Source: Stenotrophomonas maltophilia
GTDB taxonomy: Bacteria > Pseudomonadota > Gammaproteobacteria > Xanthomonadales > Xanthomonadaceae
Direction of reading: 5' to 3'
DNA length: 64,000 bases
Assembly (NCBI RefSeq): GCF_023518235.1
Contig: NZ_CP090423.1
Location: forward strand, 3,613,001 to 3,677,000
A program made the position numbers and the translations under genes. Shown here piece by piece: positions 8,835 through 17,112 of this stretch (its first letter is position 1; the number at the start of each line of letters is the position of its first letter). The notes beneath the pieces are model-generated. The model was not told the DNA's origin. It saw nothing but the letters and a program-made list of their open reading frames with translations, and ran no database searches.

Positions 8835-10186
8835 AGATTGATGGTGGTTTGTGTAGGAGGGCCAGCAATCAATTCCGGTTACCGGGGGTTGGACGCGTCA
8901 CCTCGTTCCTCGATAGGGGCGCCGCAGGAGGCATGAAGGTGGTGTTCTTCCCAAACGGCCGTTCTTGCTGGGAAGTGAATGCGTACCTAGTTCATTGCCG
9001 ACGCCTTGGGCTGACGGTAGGTACGATATCCACCTATGCGAGTGAGCTAAGCCTGCTGGTACGATTTCTGTACTTGCGTCGCCTGGAGCTGAGAGAGATC
9101 GATGATGATCATCTGATCGAGTTTGCTGATTGGCTGGTGGTTCGGGATGAGTCCAGCGCAAGGCACATCAATCGTATCCTCTCACGTGTTCTCGCTTTCA
9201 TTGGCTGGGCCGAATGTATCAGTCTCGGCCCTTCCCAGATCGGCCGGCTTGGTGAGCAGGCGATTATCACGGTTGAAAGGCGCGTGGTGAGGACGAAACG
9301 GCTGGACCGGGTGTCCTCGGACAGGCATGCAGCGATGCTTCCAAGTGGTGCAAAGCGAGTCGTACGACCAATGCCTCTTGAGGTATTTCGCCGACTCCTG
9401 GCGCAGTGCGAGCGAAGCGCGAAGCGCACCTTTGTAAAGAGTCGCAATCGCGCGATGCTCCTGATACTCGCGGATACCGGGATCAGGCGCGAAGAGCTTG
9501 TTTGGATCAGGGTCACCGATGTACTTGATGCATCGAAGGGTGATGGCATGCTGAAGGTGCGGACCTCGAAGAGGAGGGGGAACCCTATACGTCTGGTTCC
9601 TGTTCCCGCACTAACTTTGCAGGAGGTCATGAAGTACATCAGGGTGCAACGGGAAATGCATATGCGCCGCCATACCAAGTCCGGACGGGGGAGTCGCGAC
9701 AAGGGTTGGGTCTTCTGCTCTCAGAGCGGTTCAAGGCTAGCTGCTGCAACGGTGAGCCAGACTTTCTCGGATCTGCGGGCGCTTGCCGGAGTTTCAGAGC
9801 GCGCTACGGCTCATATGCTTCGACACAGGTACATAACTCTTCAGGTCATCGATCGGATCAAGAGGCTTCGAAACATTGGGATTCTTGGCGTTGAGGCAGC
9901 AGCAACGGTACTCGCACAGGTGGCTTCTTTAAGCGGCCACTCCAATCCTACTAGCATGTGGGACTACATTGACTGGGCCTATCAGGAAATGGCCTCGGAT
10001 GCCGAGAACCGCGGGACCTTGGAGATTGGCGAGCTCATCCGGGAACTGGAGGTTTTTGGTGATGCGGCGATAGAAAGCTCCGAAGGGAAAGCCCTGCTTA
10101 GCCGGGTTCGTAGCGCACTTGCTTCGCAGCTTGAGAAGGCTCCGAAACTGGGTGTACTCGCCCACCAAGGGATGGGGCTGGGATGA
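8831..10186 (+). CDS. island module gene 4: tyrosine recombinase (small)
   Basis: The 451-residue product has a SAM-like core-binding domain (about 60-190) and a catalytic domain with all key residues: 'TGIRREEL' (R219/R220), HMLR (H328, R331), SGHS (H370) and tyrosine in 'WDYIDW' (Y379). The H-to-Y distance of nine is typical. The GTG start overlaps gene 3. The first 20-30 residues are not part of the recognisable domain, so the true start could be later. It is probably the second active recombinase of the island and may form a heteromeric complex with gene 2. Confidence 0.87.
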   Translation: MKIDGGLCRRASNQFRLPGVGRVTSFLDRGAAGGMKVVFFPNGRSCWEVNAYLVHCRRLGLTVGTISTYASELSLLVRFLYLRRLELREIDDDHLIEFADWLVVRDESSARHINRILSRVLAFIGWAECISLGPSQIGRLGEQAIITVERRVVRTKRLDRVSSDRHAAMLPSGAKRVVRPMPLEVFRRLLAQCERSAKRTFVKSRNRAMLLILADTGIRREELVWIRVTDVLDASKGDGMLKVRTSKRRGNPIRLVPVPALTLQEVMKYIRVQREMHMRRHTKSGRGSRDKGWVFCSQSGSRLAAATVSQTFSDLRALAGVSERATAHMLRHRYITLQVIDRIKRLRNIGILGVEAAATVLAQVASLSGHSNPTSMWDYIDWAYQEMASDAENRGTLEIGELIRELEVFGDAAIESSEGKALLSRVRSALASQLEKAPKLGVLAHQGMGLG

Positions 10187-10496
10187 ACTGCTTGTGCAGG
10201 GGCGCCGGTGGTATGGGTGAGAGCCCTTTGCTGTTGGTGTGGTGCGGGCGATCCAGCACCTCTAGTAGCCGGAAGCGACGTCCATCGAACAGGGCGTCAC
10301 TGGGGACAGTGAATGTCCTACAGAGTATTGGGTGTCGTGACCACCTTGATCGGTTGCCGGCGACGCCGTAAAAAGCGCCTTCTTCCTTGCGGATGCGATG
10401 CACACGCTTGTGGTCGTCCCACCAGGCGTCCCAGCGAAGCATCACCAACACGGGCTCACAGCCATAATGGATGCGCGCGTGAGTGCCCGAAAGCAC
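10187..10496 (-). pseudogene. degenerate IS3-family transposase (OrfB) remnant
   Basis: On the minus strand the residues 'VLVMLRWDAWWDDHKRVHRI' and later 'DALFDGRRFRLLEVLD' match the layout of IS3-family OrfB: a 'REGW..NHKRVYRLYREEG' segment and, after a gap, the start of the DDE domain. The part between them is shortened and the catalytic DDE triad is missing. It lies immediately after the recombinase operon, probably the scar of an insertion. Family call rests on recognition by eye only. Confidence 0.5.
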
Positions 10497-10764
10497 ATGG
10501 TTCGCGTTCCGAGTCGCCCTTGCACTGACCGGAATTCAATCGTTGGCGGTCGTGCTGTTCGCTGGCGTCGTACTTCGAGCGTGTAGCTCGTTTCCCTCGG
10601 TGCCCTCTCCGCTGGATGCTCAGGCATTCTGGGCAACGGTAGCGTGCTTGATCGTCGGCCGCACCGTCTTCGCTATAGGTTCCCAGAGCCTTGGGCCAGG
10701 CATTGCTCGGTCACGCGTGTTGCGCTGCTGGTCGGAACCGAACCGCTTTCGGAGCGCTATTTGA
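10483..10764 (+). CDS. possible small membrane protein (doubtful)
   Basis: A GTG-started frame of 93 codons contains two hydrophobic stretches (about 8-32 and 49-67) separated by a proline/serine loop. No ribosome site is obvious and the C-terminal tail is basic. It sits in a 1-kb region without clear genes between the IS3 remnant and the ATPase gene, so it may be a decayed gene or chance. Confidence 0.25.
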   Translation: MPESTWFAFRVALALTGIQSLAVVLFAGVVLRACSSFPSVPSPLDAQAFWATVACLIVGRTVFAIGSQSLGPGIARSRVLRCWSEPNRFRSAI

Positions 10765-11194
10765 CTCTATTTGGATGGGTGAGGTCATTGGAAAAGCGGC
10801 TTGGGCGGGGGCGAGGCCGGACAGTCCGGAGGAGCGCTTGGGCTGGCGCCGATACCGATTGTGCTCAACGTCCCGCGGGAACCAGCCCAAAGCGCATCAG
10901 CTGAGCGGGTGCAGCTGGGCTGCTGACGTGAAACTCTGATATCCGCTTCTGGCCGAAAGCGGACGCTTAGCTCAGTGGCTGTCTATACGGCACATTCCTG
11001 GTCGGCGTGCTGACGGAGATTACCAAGTGGGTCAAGCGGAGCGGGCGAGGGATTGAACGGCGCTCCGGCAATAGCACACGCGTCGGCTGGCGTCGCGGCA
11101 GGTGAGATGGGCTGGGCTTAGCTTTTTGCCAAACTCGGCGGAAGGCGGCATAGTCTTGCACATATTACCGATCAAGCACTTAGCGGATATTCCC
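10765..11194. other. non-coding stretch before the GHKL ATPase
   Basis: About 430 bases without a convincing gene. It holds one copy of a dispersed palindromic motif (10941-10965). A promoter for the following gene is expected here but not evident. Confidence 0.4.
10941..10965. repeat. dispersed palindrome, copy 1
   Basis: TCCGCTT and AAGCGGA flank CTGGCCGA, giving a 7-bp stem. Related motifs occur at 13172, 31862, 32992 and 55957, always between genes. Confidence 0.6.
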
Positions 11195-13147
11195 ATGGCC
11201 AAGAAGGGCAAGGCAGCCAACCAAGCTCTCTTTGAGGAAGACTACGTGCTGCGGTCACTCGGGCGGATTGGCTATGACCCAGATATGGCGCTCACTGAGC
11301 TGGTGGCCAACACGTGGGATGCAGGGGCTGCCAGGGTTGCCGTGATCATCCCCGAGGAAACAAGTGGCATGCTGTCGGTCGAAGACGATGGCCACGGGAT
11401 GACCGAGGACCAGTTTCGCAAGCGCTGGATGACCTTGGGATACAACAGGCATCGAAGCCAAGGGGCGAACGTCCAGTTTCCTTCCGAACGCGACGATTGG
11501 GTACGCATGGCCTTCGGACGCAACGGTATTGGTCGCCATGGCTTGTTGTGCTTTTCTGATCATTACACGGTCGAAACTTGGACAAATGGCGTTCTTTCTA
11601 CCTTCGTGATTGGGACCCGAAATCAGCCGTCGCCGTTCTACATCCAAAGCCATGAGACAGCCACCCGTTCGGGCCATGGCACCCGGTTGTTGGTGGAGGT
11701 TGAACGCCACCGCCCAGATCCAGATCGGATCAGGACGGTCCTGTCAGGACGCTTCCTGCACGATCCGCAGTTCGTCGTTTCGGTGAACGGCCAGTCCGTC
11801 CCGCTGTCTGAGCATGAGGGCCTTCTGGAGGAACGCAAGATTCAGGTCGAACCTGGCTTTGATGTCACGGCGTATGTGGTGGACACAACACGCACAGCGA
11901 AATCCACCCGCTACCAAGGCGTAGCGTTTTGGGTGAGCAATCGGTTGGTCGGGCTGCCGAGTTGGACCGTTGGGCCGATGGTCGTTCTGGATGGGCGGGT
12001 GCGCTTTGCCAAGCGCTATGCCCTCGTGATTGAGTGCGGATCGGAGTGGCTTTCCGAAATCGAACCAGACTGGTCGAAGTTCAAGACTACGGAGCGAACT
12101 GATCACCTTTTCGAAGCGGCCAACGGGTATGCCCAGGAAATGGTCGAGAAGTTGTCGGCCCACCTGATCGAGGAGAACTCAGAAGACGCGCTCTACAAGA
12201 ATCGAGAGGATCTGCGGACGCTACCTAGGCGATCCATGCTTGAAGTAGCCCAGTTCACAAAGACCGTGGTGCATGACCAGCCAGGGATACCGCCGGAGAC
12301 CCTCAACAAGGTCGTCAAAGCGGTTATCAAGATTCAGAAGGCACGAAGCGGTTCAAGTTTCCTTGACAAGCTGATGCAGCTGGATGAGCACGACATCGAC
12401 GGGCTGGATCGATTGCTAGGACAGTGGACTGTGGAGGATGCGCTCACGGTTCTGGATGAGATCGACAGTCGTTTGTCCATCATTGCCGCCATGGAGAAGC
12501 TCAGCGGCGACCCGGAAGCTGACGAGTTGCATACCCTTCATCCGCTCGTGACGCAGGCGCGTTGGCTGTTTGGGCCGGAGTTCGACAGTTCGGAGTATGC
12601 GTCGAACAACACCCTGCGAACAGTCGCCACCAGTCTATTCAAAGCGAGAAAGCAGAATCAGACCTTTGCTAATGCTGCGAAGCGCCCCGACATCGTCGTC
12701 CTCTCCGATGCCACTCTCTCAATCGTCGGGACGGAAAGTTTTGATACCGGCAAGGATCAGCTCGTGATGATGCGCGATGTCCTGCTCATCGAGTTGAAAA
12801 AAGGGCGTTCTGAAATCGGTCGCAAAGAAATGAATCAGGCGGCAGAGTATGTCGATGAACTTGTCTCCAGCGGAGGCATACAGGGTGGGCCTTTCTTCCA
12901 TGCCTTCGTGGTCGGCCATTCGGTCGCATCCAATATCCCAACTGTCAATAACCTGGAATACAACGGAGCCCAGCGCGGACGGGTAACAGCGACCACTTAC
13001 AACCAGCTCGCATTGACAGCAAACCGGCGCCTCCATGGGCTAAAGGCAAGAATACCCTCACGGTACGAGGAGGTTTCTGGTTACGAGCTTGTCCAGAAAG
13101 TCATGGGGACGCCAAGCCAAGCATCGTTCGCTCCGCTGGCAGAGTAG
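11195..13147 (+). CDS. GHKL (Hsp90/MutL-like) ATPase with C-terminal nuclease-like domain
   Basis: The 650-residue protein has a complete GHKL ATP pocket: N-box with E35, N39 and D42 ('ELVANTWDAG'), DDGHGM (64-69) and GRNGIGRHG (108-116). The middle is a transducer-like and helical region. Near the C-terminus D499 ('RPDIVVL') is followed by E533-L-K535 ('LLIELKKG') and then 'NQAAEYVDEL', the spacing of a PD-(D/E)xK nuclease fold. ATP-gated nucleases of this kind are common in anti-phage defence. Here it is alone between the recombinase block and the metal block. The ATG at 11195 was chosen because the folded domain starts right after it; upstream codons are non-homologous-looking. Confidence 0.7.
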   Translation: MAKKGKAANQALFEEDYVLRSLGRIGYDPDMALTELVANTWDAGAARVAVIIPEETSGMLSVEDDGHGMTEDQFRKRWMTLGYNRHRSQGANVQFPSERDDWVRMAFGRNGIGRHGLLCFSDHYTVETWTNGVLSTFVIGTRNQPSPFYIQSHETATRSGHGTRLLVEVERHRPDPDRIRTVLSGRFLHDPQFVVSVNGQSVPLSEHEGLLEERKIQVEPGFDVTAYVVDTTRTAKSTRYQGVAFWVSNRLVGLPSWTVGPMVVLDGRVRFAKRYALVIECGSEWLSEIEPDWSKFKTTERTDHLFEAANGYAQEMVEKLSAHLIEENSEDALYKNREDLRTLPRRSMLEVAQFTKTVVHDQPGIPPETLNKVVKAVIKIQKARSGSSFLDKLMQLDEHDIDGLDRLLGQWTVEDALTVLDEIDSRLSIIAAMEKLSGDPEADELHTLHPLVTQARWLFGPEFDSSEYASNNTLRTVATSLFKARKQNQTFANAAKRPDIVVLSDATLSIVGTESFDTGKDQLVMMRDVLLIELKKGRSEIGRKEMNQAAEYVDELVSSGGIQGGPFFHAFVVGHSVASNIPTVNNLEYNGAQRGRVTATTYNQLALTANRRLHGLKARIPSRYEEVSGYELVQKVMGTPSQASFAPLAE

Positions 13148-13171
13148 GGCGGTGTCTAGCCCGGGTTAGGC

Positions 13172-13199
13172 GATCGCTTATGGCCGAAAGCAGACATCG
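13172..13199. repeat. dispersed palindrome, copy 2
   Basis: GATCGCTTATGGCCGAAAGC followed by AGACATCG, a diverged copy of the motif at 10941. It lies between the ATPase gene and the metal block. Confidence 0.55.
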
Positions 13200-13325
13200 T
13201 TGACGAATCCCGCTGGGGCAGAGCTCCCGGAAGGCCTATTCAGAAACCACGTTCATCAACTGCTAGTGTTCGAGGGGAAGCCGCCCTGGCAGCCGTATGA
13301 AGTATGTGGACGAGGAGATCTGCAG

Positions 13326-13610
13326 ATGAACAACCTTGATGACTGGCTTGCAAAAGCCGCAAACGCAACGCGCGCAGATGCCAGCGCGGGAACCGATGCG
13401 CTGCTGGCCCGCCTGGCCCAGGAGCCGCCACCTGCCAAGTGGGCGGGACGCCGCGAGCTCCGCCGCGCTGTGACCTGTGCTGCGTTGTCTGCGGTGCTGA
13501 CCTGTGGCGGGGTGGGCTCTGCATTCCTCGTCACCCAGTCCAACCCGCGGCCCACCTGGGTCGCGGCGCCGTCTGCCATGTCCCCCTACGCCCTGCTGGT
13601 GGAACGCTGA
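13326..13610 (+). CDS. nccY: CnrY/NccY-like anti-sigma factor
   Basis: The 94-residue protein has a short cytoplasmic N-terminus ('MNNLDDWLAKAANATRADAS'), one membrane helix (about 50-72) and a small periplasmic tail. Length and topology equal CnrY/NccY (95 residues), which bind the ECF sigma factor CnrH/NccH at the membrane until metal is sensed. Start at ATG 13326 is supported by GAGGAGAT eight bases upstream; a longer in-frame start exists but is not needed. It overlaps the next gene by one base (TGATG). The YXH order and sizes are the strongest evidence. Confidence 0.75.
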   Translation: MNNLDDWLAKAANATRADASAGTDALLARLAQEPPPAKWAGRRELRRAVTCAALSAVLTCGGVGSAFLVTQSNPRPTWVAAPSAMSPYALLVER

Positions 13611-14056
13611 TGGCTATCGGAACCGCCATGCGCCTGCCTTTGGCGACCTTGGCCGGCGCGGTCATCGGCGTGGTTTGCGCCCTGGGGATCGGCTGGGGCT
13701 GGCACTACCTCAACCCTGGCCACAGCGACCTGCATGAACGGCTGCACGCCGTGGTGCCCCTGGACAATTCGGAGAAGGACATCCTGCAGGCCAAAGAGCA
13801 GCTCTTTGCGACGCGCAGGGGCGAGATCGAGGCGCGCTTGCGAATCGCCAACCGTCAACTTGCCGATGCCATTGCGGCCGATCCTCGCTGGAGTCCGCAG
13901 GTAGAGGCGGCAAGCAGGGAGGTCGAGCGTGCGGCGGGTGATCTGCAGCGTATCACGCTGGAGCACGTCTTCGAGATGCGTGCAGGGCTGAAGCCCGATC
14001 ACCGCGCTGCCTACGACAAGGCGCTGCTGGACGCACTGCGCAACGATTCCCCTTGA
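13610..14056 (+). CDS. nccX: CnrX/NccX-like periplasmic nickel/cobalt sensor
   Basis: The 148-residue protein has an N-terminal membrane anchor (about 8-30) and a helical periplasmic domain. CnrX of Cupriavidus is also 148 residues and binds metal through His42, His46, His119 and Met123. Here 'HSDLHERLH' and 'LEHVFEM' give histidines and a methionine in equivalent places, so nickel/cobalt sensing is likely. The sensor is expected to release sigma NccH from NccY when metal binds. Confidence 0.85.
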   Translation: MAIGTAMRLPLATLAGAVIGVVCALGIGWGWHYLNPGHSDLHERLHAVVPLDNSEKDILQAKEQLFATRRGEIEARLRIANRQLADAIAADPRWSPQVEAASREVERAAGDLQRITLEHVFEMRAGLKPDHRAAYDKALLDALRNDSP

Positions 14057-14071
14057 AAGCATGGCCTGAGC

Positions 14072-14629
14072 GTGACGATCGAGGAAGACAACAACTGGGC
14101 CGTCGAAGCTGCTGCGGGTGACCCAGCGGCATTCGCGCGCCTGGTGCGCAGGCACTCGCCGGCCATCACACAGATGGTGCGAGGCATGGGCGTTCCGGAA
14201 ACCGACGTGGACGACGTCGTGCAGGAAACGTTCGTGTCGGCGTGGCGCGCGTTGGCTGAGTATGACCCCGCTCGCCCGGTGCTTCCGTGGTTGATGCGTA
14301 TCGGAATCAACAAGGTTCGCGATACCCAGCGTTTCCGCCGCGTGCGTTACTTCCTATTCAAGGCCCGGCCCATCGACGATGAAGAGAGCCGGACGCTGGT
14401 ATCGGACCAGGCCGGCCCGGAACAGAGCGCCAGTTCCAGCCTTGAACTCGCCAGCGTGATGCGCGTGCTCGACAGCATCGATCCCGCCTTACGCGAGGCA
14501 CTGGTGCTGACGGCATTCGTCGGTCTGTCCCAGGTTGAAGCGGCCGCTGCGCTGGGAATCAGCCTGAAAACGATCGAAGGCCGCGTACTTCGCGCCCGGG
14601 CAAAACTGGCCTCGGCGTTGGGTCGTTAG
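14072..14629 (+). CDS. nccH: ECF sigma factor, CnrH/NccH-like
   Basis: The 185-residue product has region 2 ('AFARLVRRHSPAITQMVRGM', 'DDVVQETFVSAWRAL') and region 4 ('AFVGLSQVEAAAALGISLKTIEGRVLRAR' area) of group-4 sigma factors. Its place after Y and X genes and before the CBA pump genes is that of CnrH/NccH, which activates its own operon under nickel or cobalt stress. The start is GTG 14072. The -35/-10 boxes it would use upstream of nccY and nccC could not be assigned by eye. Confidence 0.87.
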   Translation: MTIEEDNNWAVEAAAGDPAAFARLVRRHSPAITQMVRGMGVPETDVDDVVQETFVSAWRALAEYDPARPVLPWLMRIGINKVRDTQRFRRVRYFLFKARPIDDEESRTLVSDQAGPEQSASSSLELASVMRVLDSIDPALREALVLTAFVGLSQVEAAAALGISLKTIEGRVLRARAKLASALGR

Positions 14630-14721
14630 AAAAAAATCTCCCAGATGTGAGGGGAGCGGCACACAGGCCGCGTAGTGCATGAGACGACCGCTGATGCGGC
14701 ATCACTGCACTGGACCCCTGG

Positions 14722-15945
14722 ATGAAGTACTCATTGCTTGCCTTGTCGACACTGCTGGCGCTGTTCGGCACATCGGTGGCGTGGGCCGCCGACGCGCCCA
14801 CCTACGAAGATCTACTGGAACAGAGCAGGGCGCAATCGCCTTACCTGCAGGAAAAGCGCTTCGACACCGCAGCGGCCGCCGGCGATGCCCGGCAGGCCAG
14901 AGCATTGCGCAACCCCACTATCGACGGCCTTGTCGAGAATCTCAACGCACCCTTAAGCAATGGCAGCAGCCAGCGCCAGACGACCTACACCCTAACCCAG
15001 CCGCTGGAGATCTTCGGCCAGCGGAGCGCGCGTATCCAGGCGGGCGAGAAGGGCCTGCAGGCGGCCGAAGCTCGGCAACACCAAGCGCAGGTTGAGTTCT
15101 CGGCAGCGCTGGCGGTGGCCTACGCCGCTGCCGAGGCCAGCCTGATTCGCCGGGCAATCGCGCAGGAGGATGTGGAGCGCGCCGAGGGCGACCTGCGTGC
15201 GGCCAAGGCTCTGGTGGAAGCTGGCAAAGAGGCCAGCCTTCGTTCCGCCCAAGCCCAGGCCGGCCTGAGCGCGGCGCAATCGGCTGCTGCCAGTCGCGAT
15301 GCCGAGACGACGGCTGCTCTTGAGCAGTTGTCGGTGCTGGCCGGCCAGACCGAGACGTACTCAGGTGTGGGCCAGTCCCTTCTAGAGCGCGACTGGCCAA
15401 CGGTGGGCGCAACCGCAGGCGATGCCACGGCGGTGCTGACAGCCAAGGCGGACGTGGACGCTACCGAAGCCCAACTGCGTATCGAAAGGCTCAAGCGTGC
15501 GCCGGACCTGAGCGTGTCTGCAGGGCGTCGCAGCTTTGCAGCAGGTGGGGACGCGCTGGTCGTGGGCCTTTCGCTGTCCGTGCCGCTGTTCGACCGCAAC
15601 AGTGGCGGCATCAGCGCCGCCCGTGCCCGTACCGACGCGGCCAGGGCGCGATTGGACGCTGCGCGCCTGCAGAGCCAGGCAGATCGCGCTACCGCGTTGT
15701 CCCAGGTGGCTGCGGCACGACGCGGCCTCGAGGCAGCTGCCGAGGGTGAAAAAGCCGCGGCCGAGGCCTACCGCATGGGCCGTCTGGGGTACGAGGCCGG
15801 CCGCACGCCCCTGGTGGAACTGCTGCTCAGCCGCCGCACGTTGACAGAAGCGCGGCTGACCGTGGTCGATGCGCGCCTTGCCCGGGTCCGTGCCTACGCA
15901 TCACTTGCAATGGCCAATGGCCAGATCGTCTTCGGAGACCGTTGA
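14722..15945 (+). CDS. nccC: outer-membrane channel of the RND pump (NccC/CnrC/CzcC family)
   Basis: The 407-residue protein begins with a signal peptide (cut near VAWA-ADAP) and has two long helical hairpin repeats typical of TolC-like OMF proteins, with alanine/arginine-rich coiled coil (about 120-170 and 290-350). It forms the outer-membrane exit of the tripartite efflux pump. It is followed without a gap by nccB. Metal specificity is inferred from the neighbouring YXH genes and not from this protein. Confidence 0.85.
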   Translation: MKYSLLALSTLLALFGTSVAWAADAPTYEDLLEQSRAQSPYLQEKRFDTAAAAGDARQARALRNPTIDGLVENLNAPLSNGSSQRQTTYTLTQPLEIFGQRSARIQAGEKGLQAAEARQHQAQVEFSAALAVAYAAAEASLIRRAIAQEDVERAEGDLRAAKALVEAGKEASLRSAQAQAGLSAAQSAAASRDAETTAALEQLSVLAGQTETYSGVGQSLLERDWPTVGATAGDATAVLTAKADVDATEAQLRIERLKRAPDLSVSAGRRSFAAGGDALVVGLSLSVPLFDRNSGGISAARARTDAARARLDAARLQSQADRATALSQVAAARRGLEAAAEGEKAAAEAYRMGRLGYEAGRTPLVELLLSRRTLTEARLTVVDARLARVRAYASLAMANGQIVFGDR

Positions 15946-17112
15946 ATGAAGCGAAACACCCCTTCCGTGAATACTCTGGGCATGCTCGGCGTCGCCGCGC
16001 TGGCGCTTGGCGCAGGCTTCGGCATCGCCCGCCTTTCGCAGTCCTCCAGCGCGCCTGCCCCGGCAGACGCTGCGCCCACTGCCGCTGAAGATACCGGCGG
16101 CGTGCAGGCCGTTGCCATTCCCGATGCATATCTTGGAGCAGCCGGTATTGCCGTGGAGGCTGTCACCTCTGCCGACGTGGCAGCCAACATTGGCGCAGCA
16201 GGCTCCGTCGTTGCCATTCCGGGTGGCGAAGCCGTGGTTGTATCCAGGGCCGCAGGCAACGTGACCGAGGTGCTTCGCCAGGTGGGCGACAAGGTCGCCA
16301 AGGGCGATGTCCTTGCACGGGTCGCCAGCCCTGATGGCGCACGCATTGCAGCAGATCTGCGCGTGGCCAATGCCGGTCTTTCCCTGGCGCAGAAGAACGC
16401 CAGCCGGGACCAGTCGCTGTTGGCGCAGGGGGTGCTTGCCCGGCAGGAGGCCGAAGCCAGCCAAGCTGCCTACCTGTCGGCACAGGCCGAAGCGCAACGG
16501 GCTGCGCTGGTGGCTCGCACCGCCAACGTCGATGGCGGCGGCAGCGTTTCGGTGGTCAGCCCCATCGCCGGGACCATCAGCAGTTCCCAGGCCACACTGG
16601 GTGTATTCGTTGAACCACAGGCCACCCTCTATCGCGTCACCGGCTCGAACGGCGTGGAGGTGCAGGCATCGGTGCGCGCGGGTGATACCAGCCGGATCCG
16701 CTCCGGTGATCCTGCCACCATCGTGCGCTCTGACGGCACCGTGGTATCAGGCAAGGTCCGTTCTGTAGCGACGGCGGTGGGAGGATTGACTCGAGCTGCA
16801 ACCGTGGTGATTACGCCGGAAAACGCTGGCGCCGGACTTGTCGTCGGTGACGGCGTGCAGGTGCGCCTTGTGGCGTCAGCCGGGCAGTCCGGTGGCATGT
16901 CCGTTCCCGAAGAAGCCGTGCAGAACATCGATGGCAAAGACGTGCTGTTCGTGCGCACGGAGAAGGGGTTCAACGCCCAGCCCGTGTTCGTAGGCGTGCG
17001 TAGTGGTGGAATGGCGCAGATCCTCTCCGGTGTTTCCGCAGGAACCCGCGTAGCAACCCGCAACGCCTTCCTGGTGAAGGCGGAAATGAACAAGTCCGGC
17101 GGAGACGAGTGA
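15946..17112 (+). CDS. nccB: periplasmic adaptor of the RND pump (NccB/CnrB family)
   Basis: The 388-residue protein has an N-terminal membrane anchor (about 10-28), a barrel-sandwich/lipoyl half-motif ('GNVTEVLRQVGDKVAKGDVL'), a short coiled coil ('AGLSLAQKNASRDQSLLAQ'), a second lipoyl half ('VVSPIAGTISSSQ') and a beta-barrel. It bridges the inner-membrane pump and the outer-membrane channel. Its start adjoins the stop of nccC, and its stop overlaps the start of nccA, so the three subunits are translated together. Confidence 0.87.
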   Translation: MKRNTPSVNTLGMLGVAALALGAGFGIARLSQSSSAPAPADAAPTAAEDTGGVQAVAIPDAYLGAAGIAVEAVTSADVAANIGAAGSVVAIPGGEAVVVSRAAGNVTEVLRQVGDKVAKGDVLARVASPDGARIAADLRVANAGLSLAQKNASRDQSLLAQGVLARQEAEASQAAYLSAQAEAQRAALVARTANVDGGGSVSVVSPIAGTISSSQATLGVFVEPQATLYRVTGSNGVEVQASVRAGDTSRIRSGDPATIVRSDGTVVSGKVRSVATAVGGLTRAATVVITPENAGAGLVVGDGVQVRLVASAGQSGGMSVPEEAVQNIDGKDVLFVRTEKGFNAQPVFVGVRSGGMAQILSGVSAGTRVATRNAFLVKAEMNKSGGDE

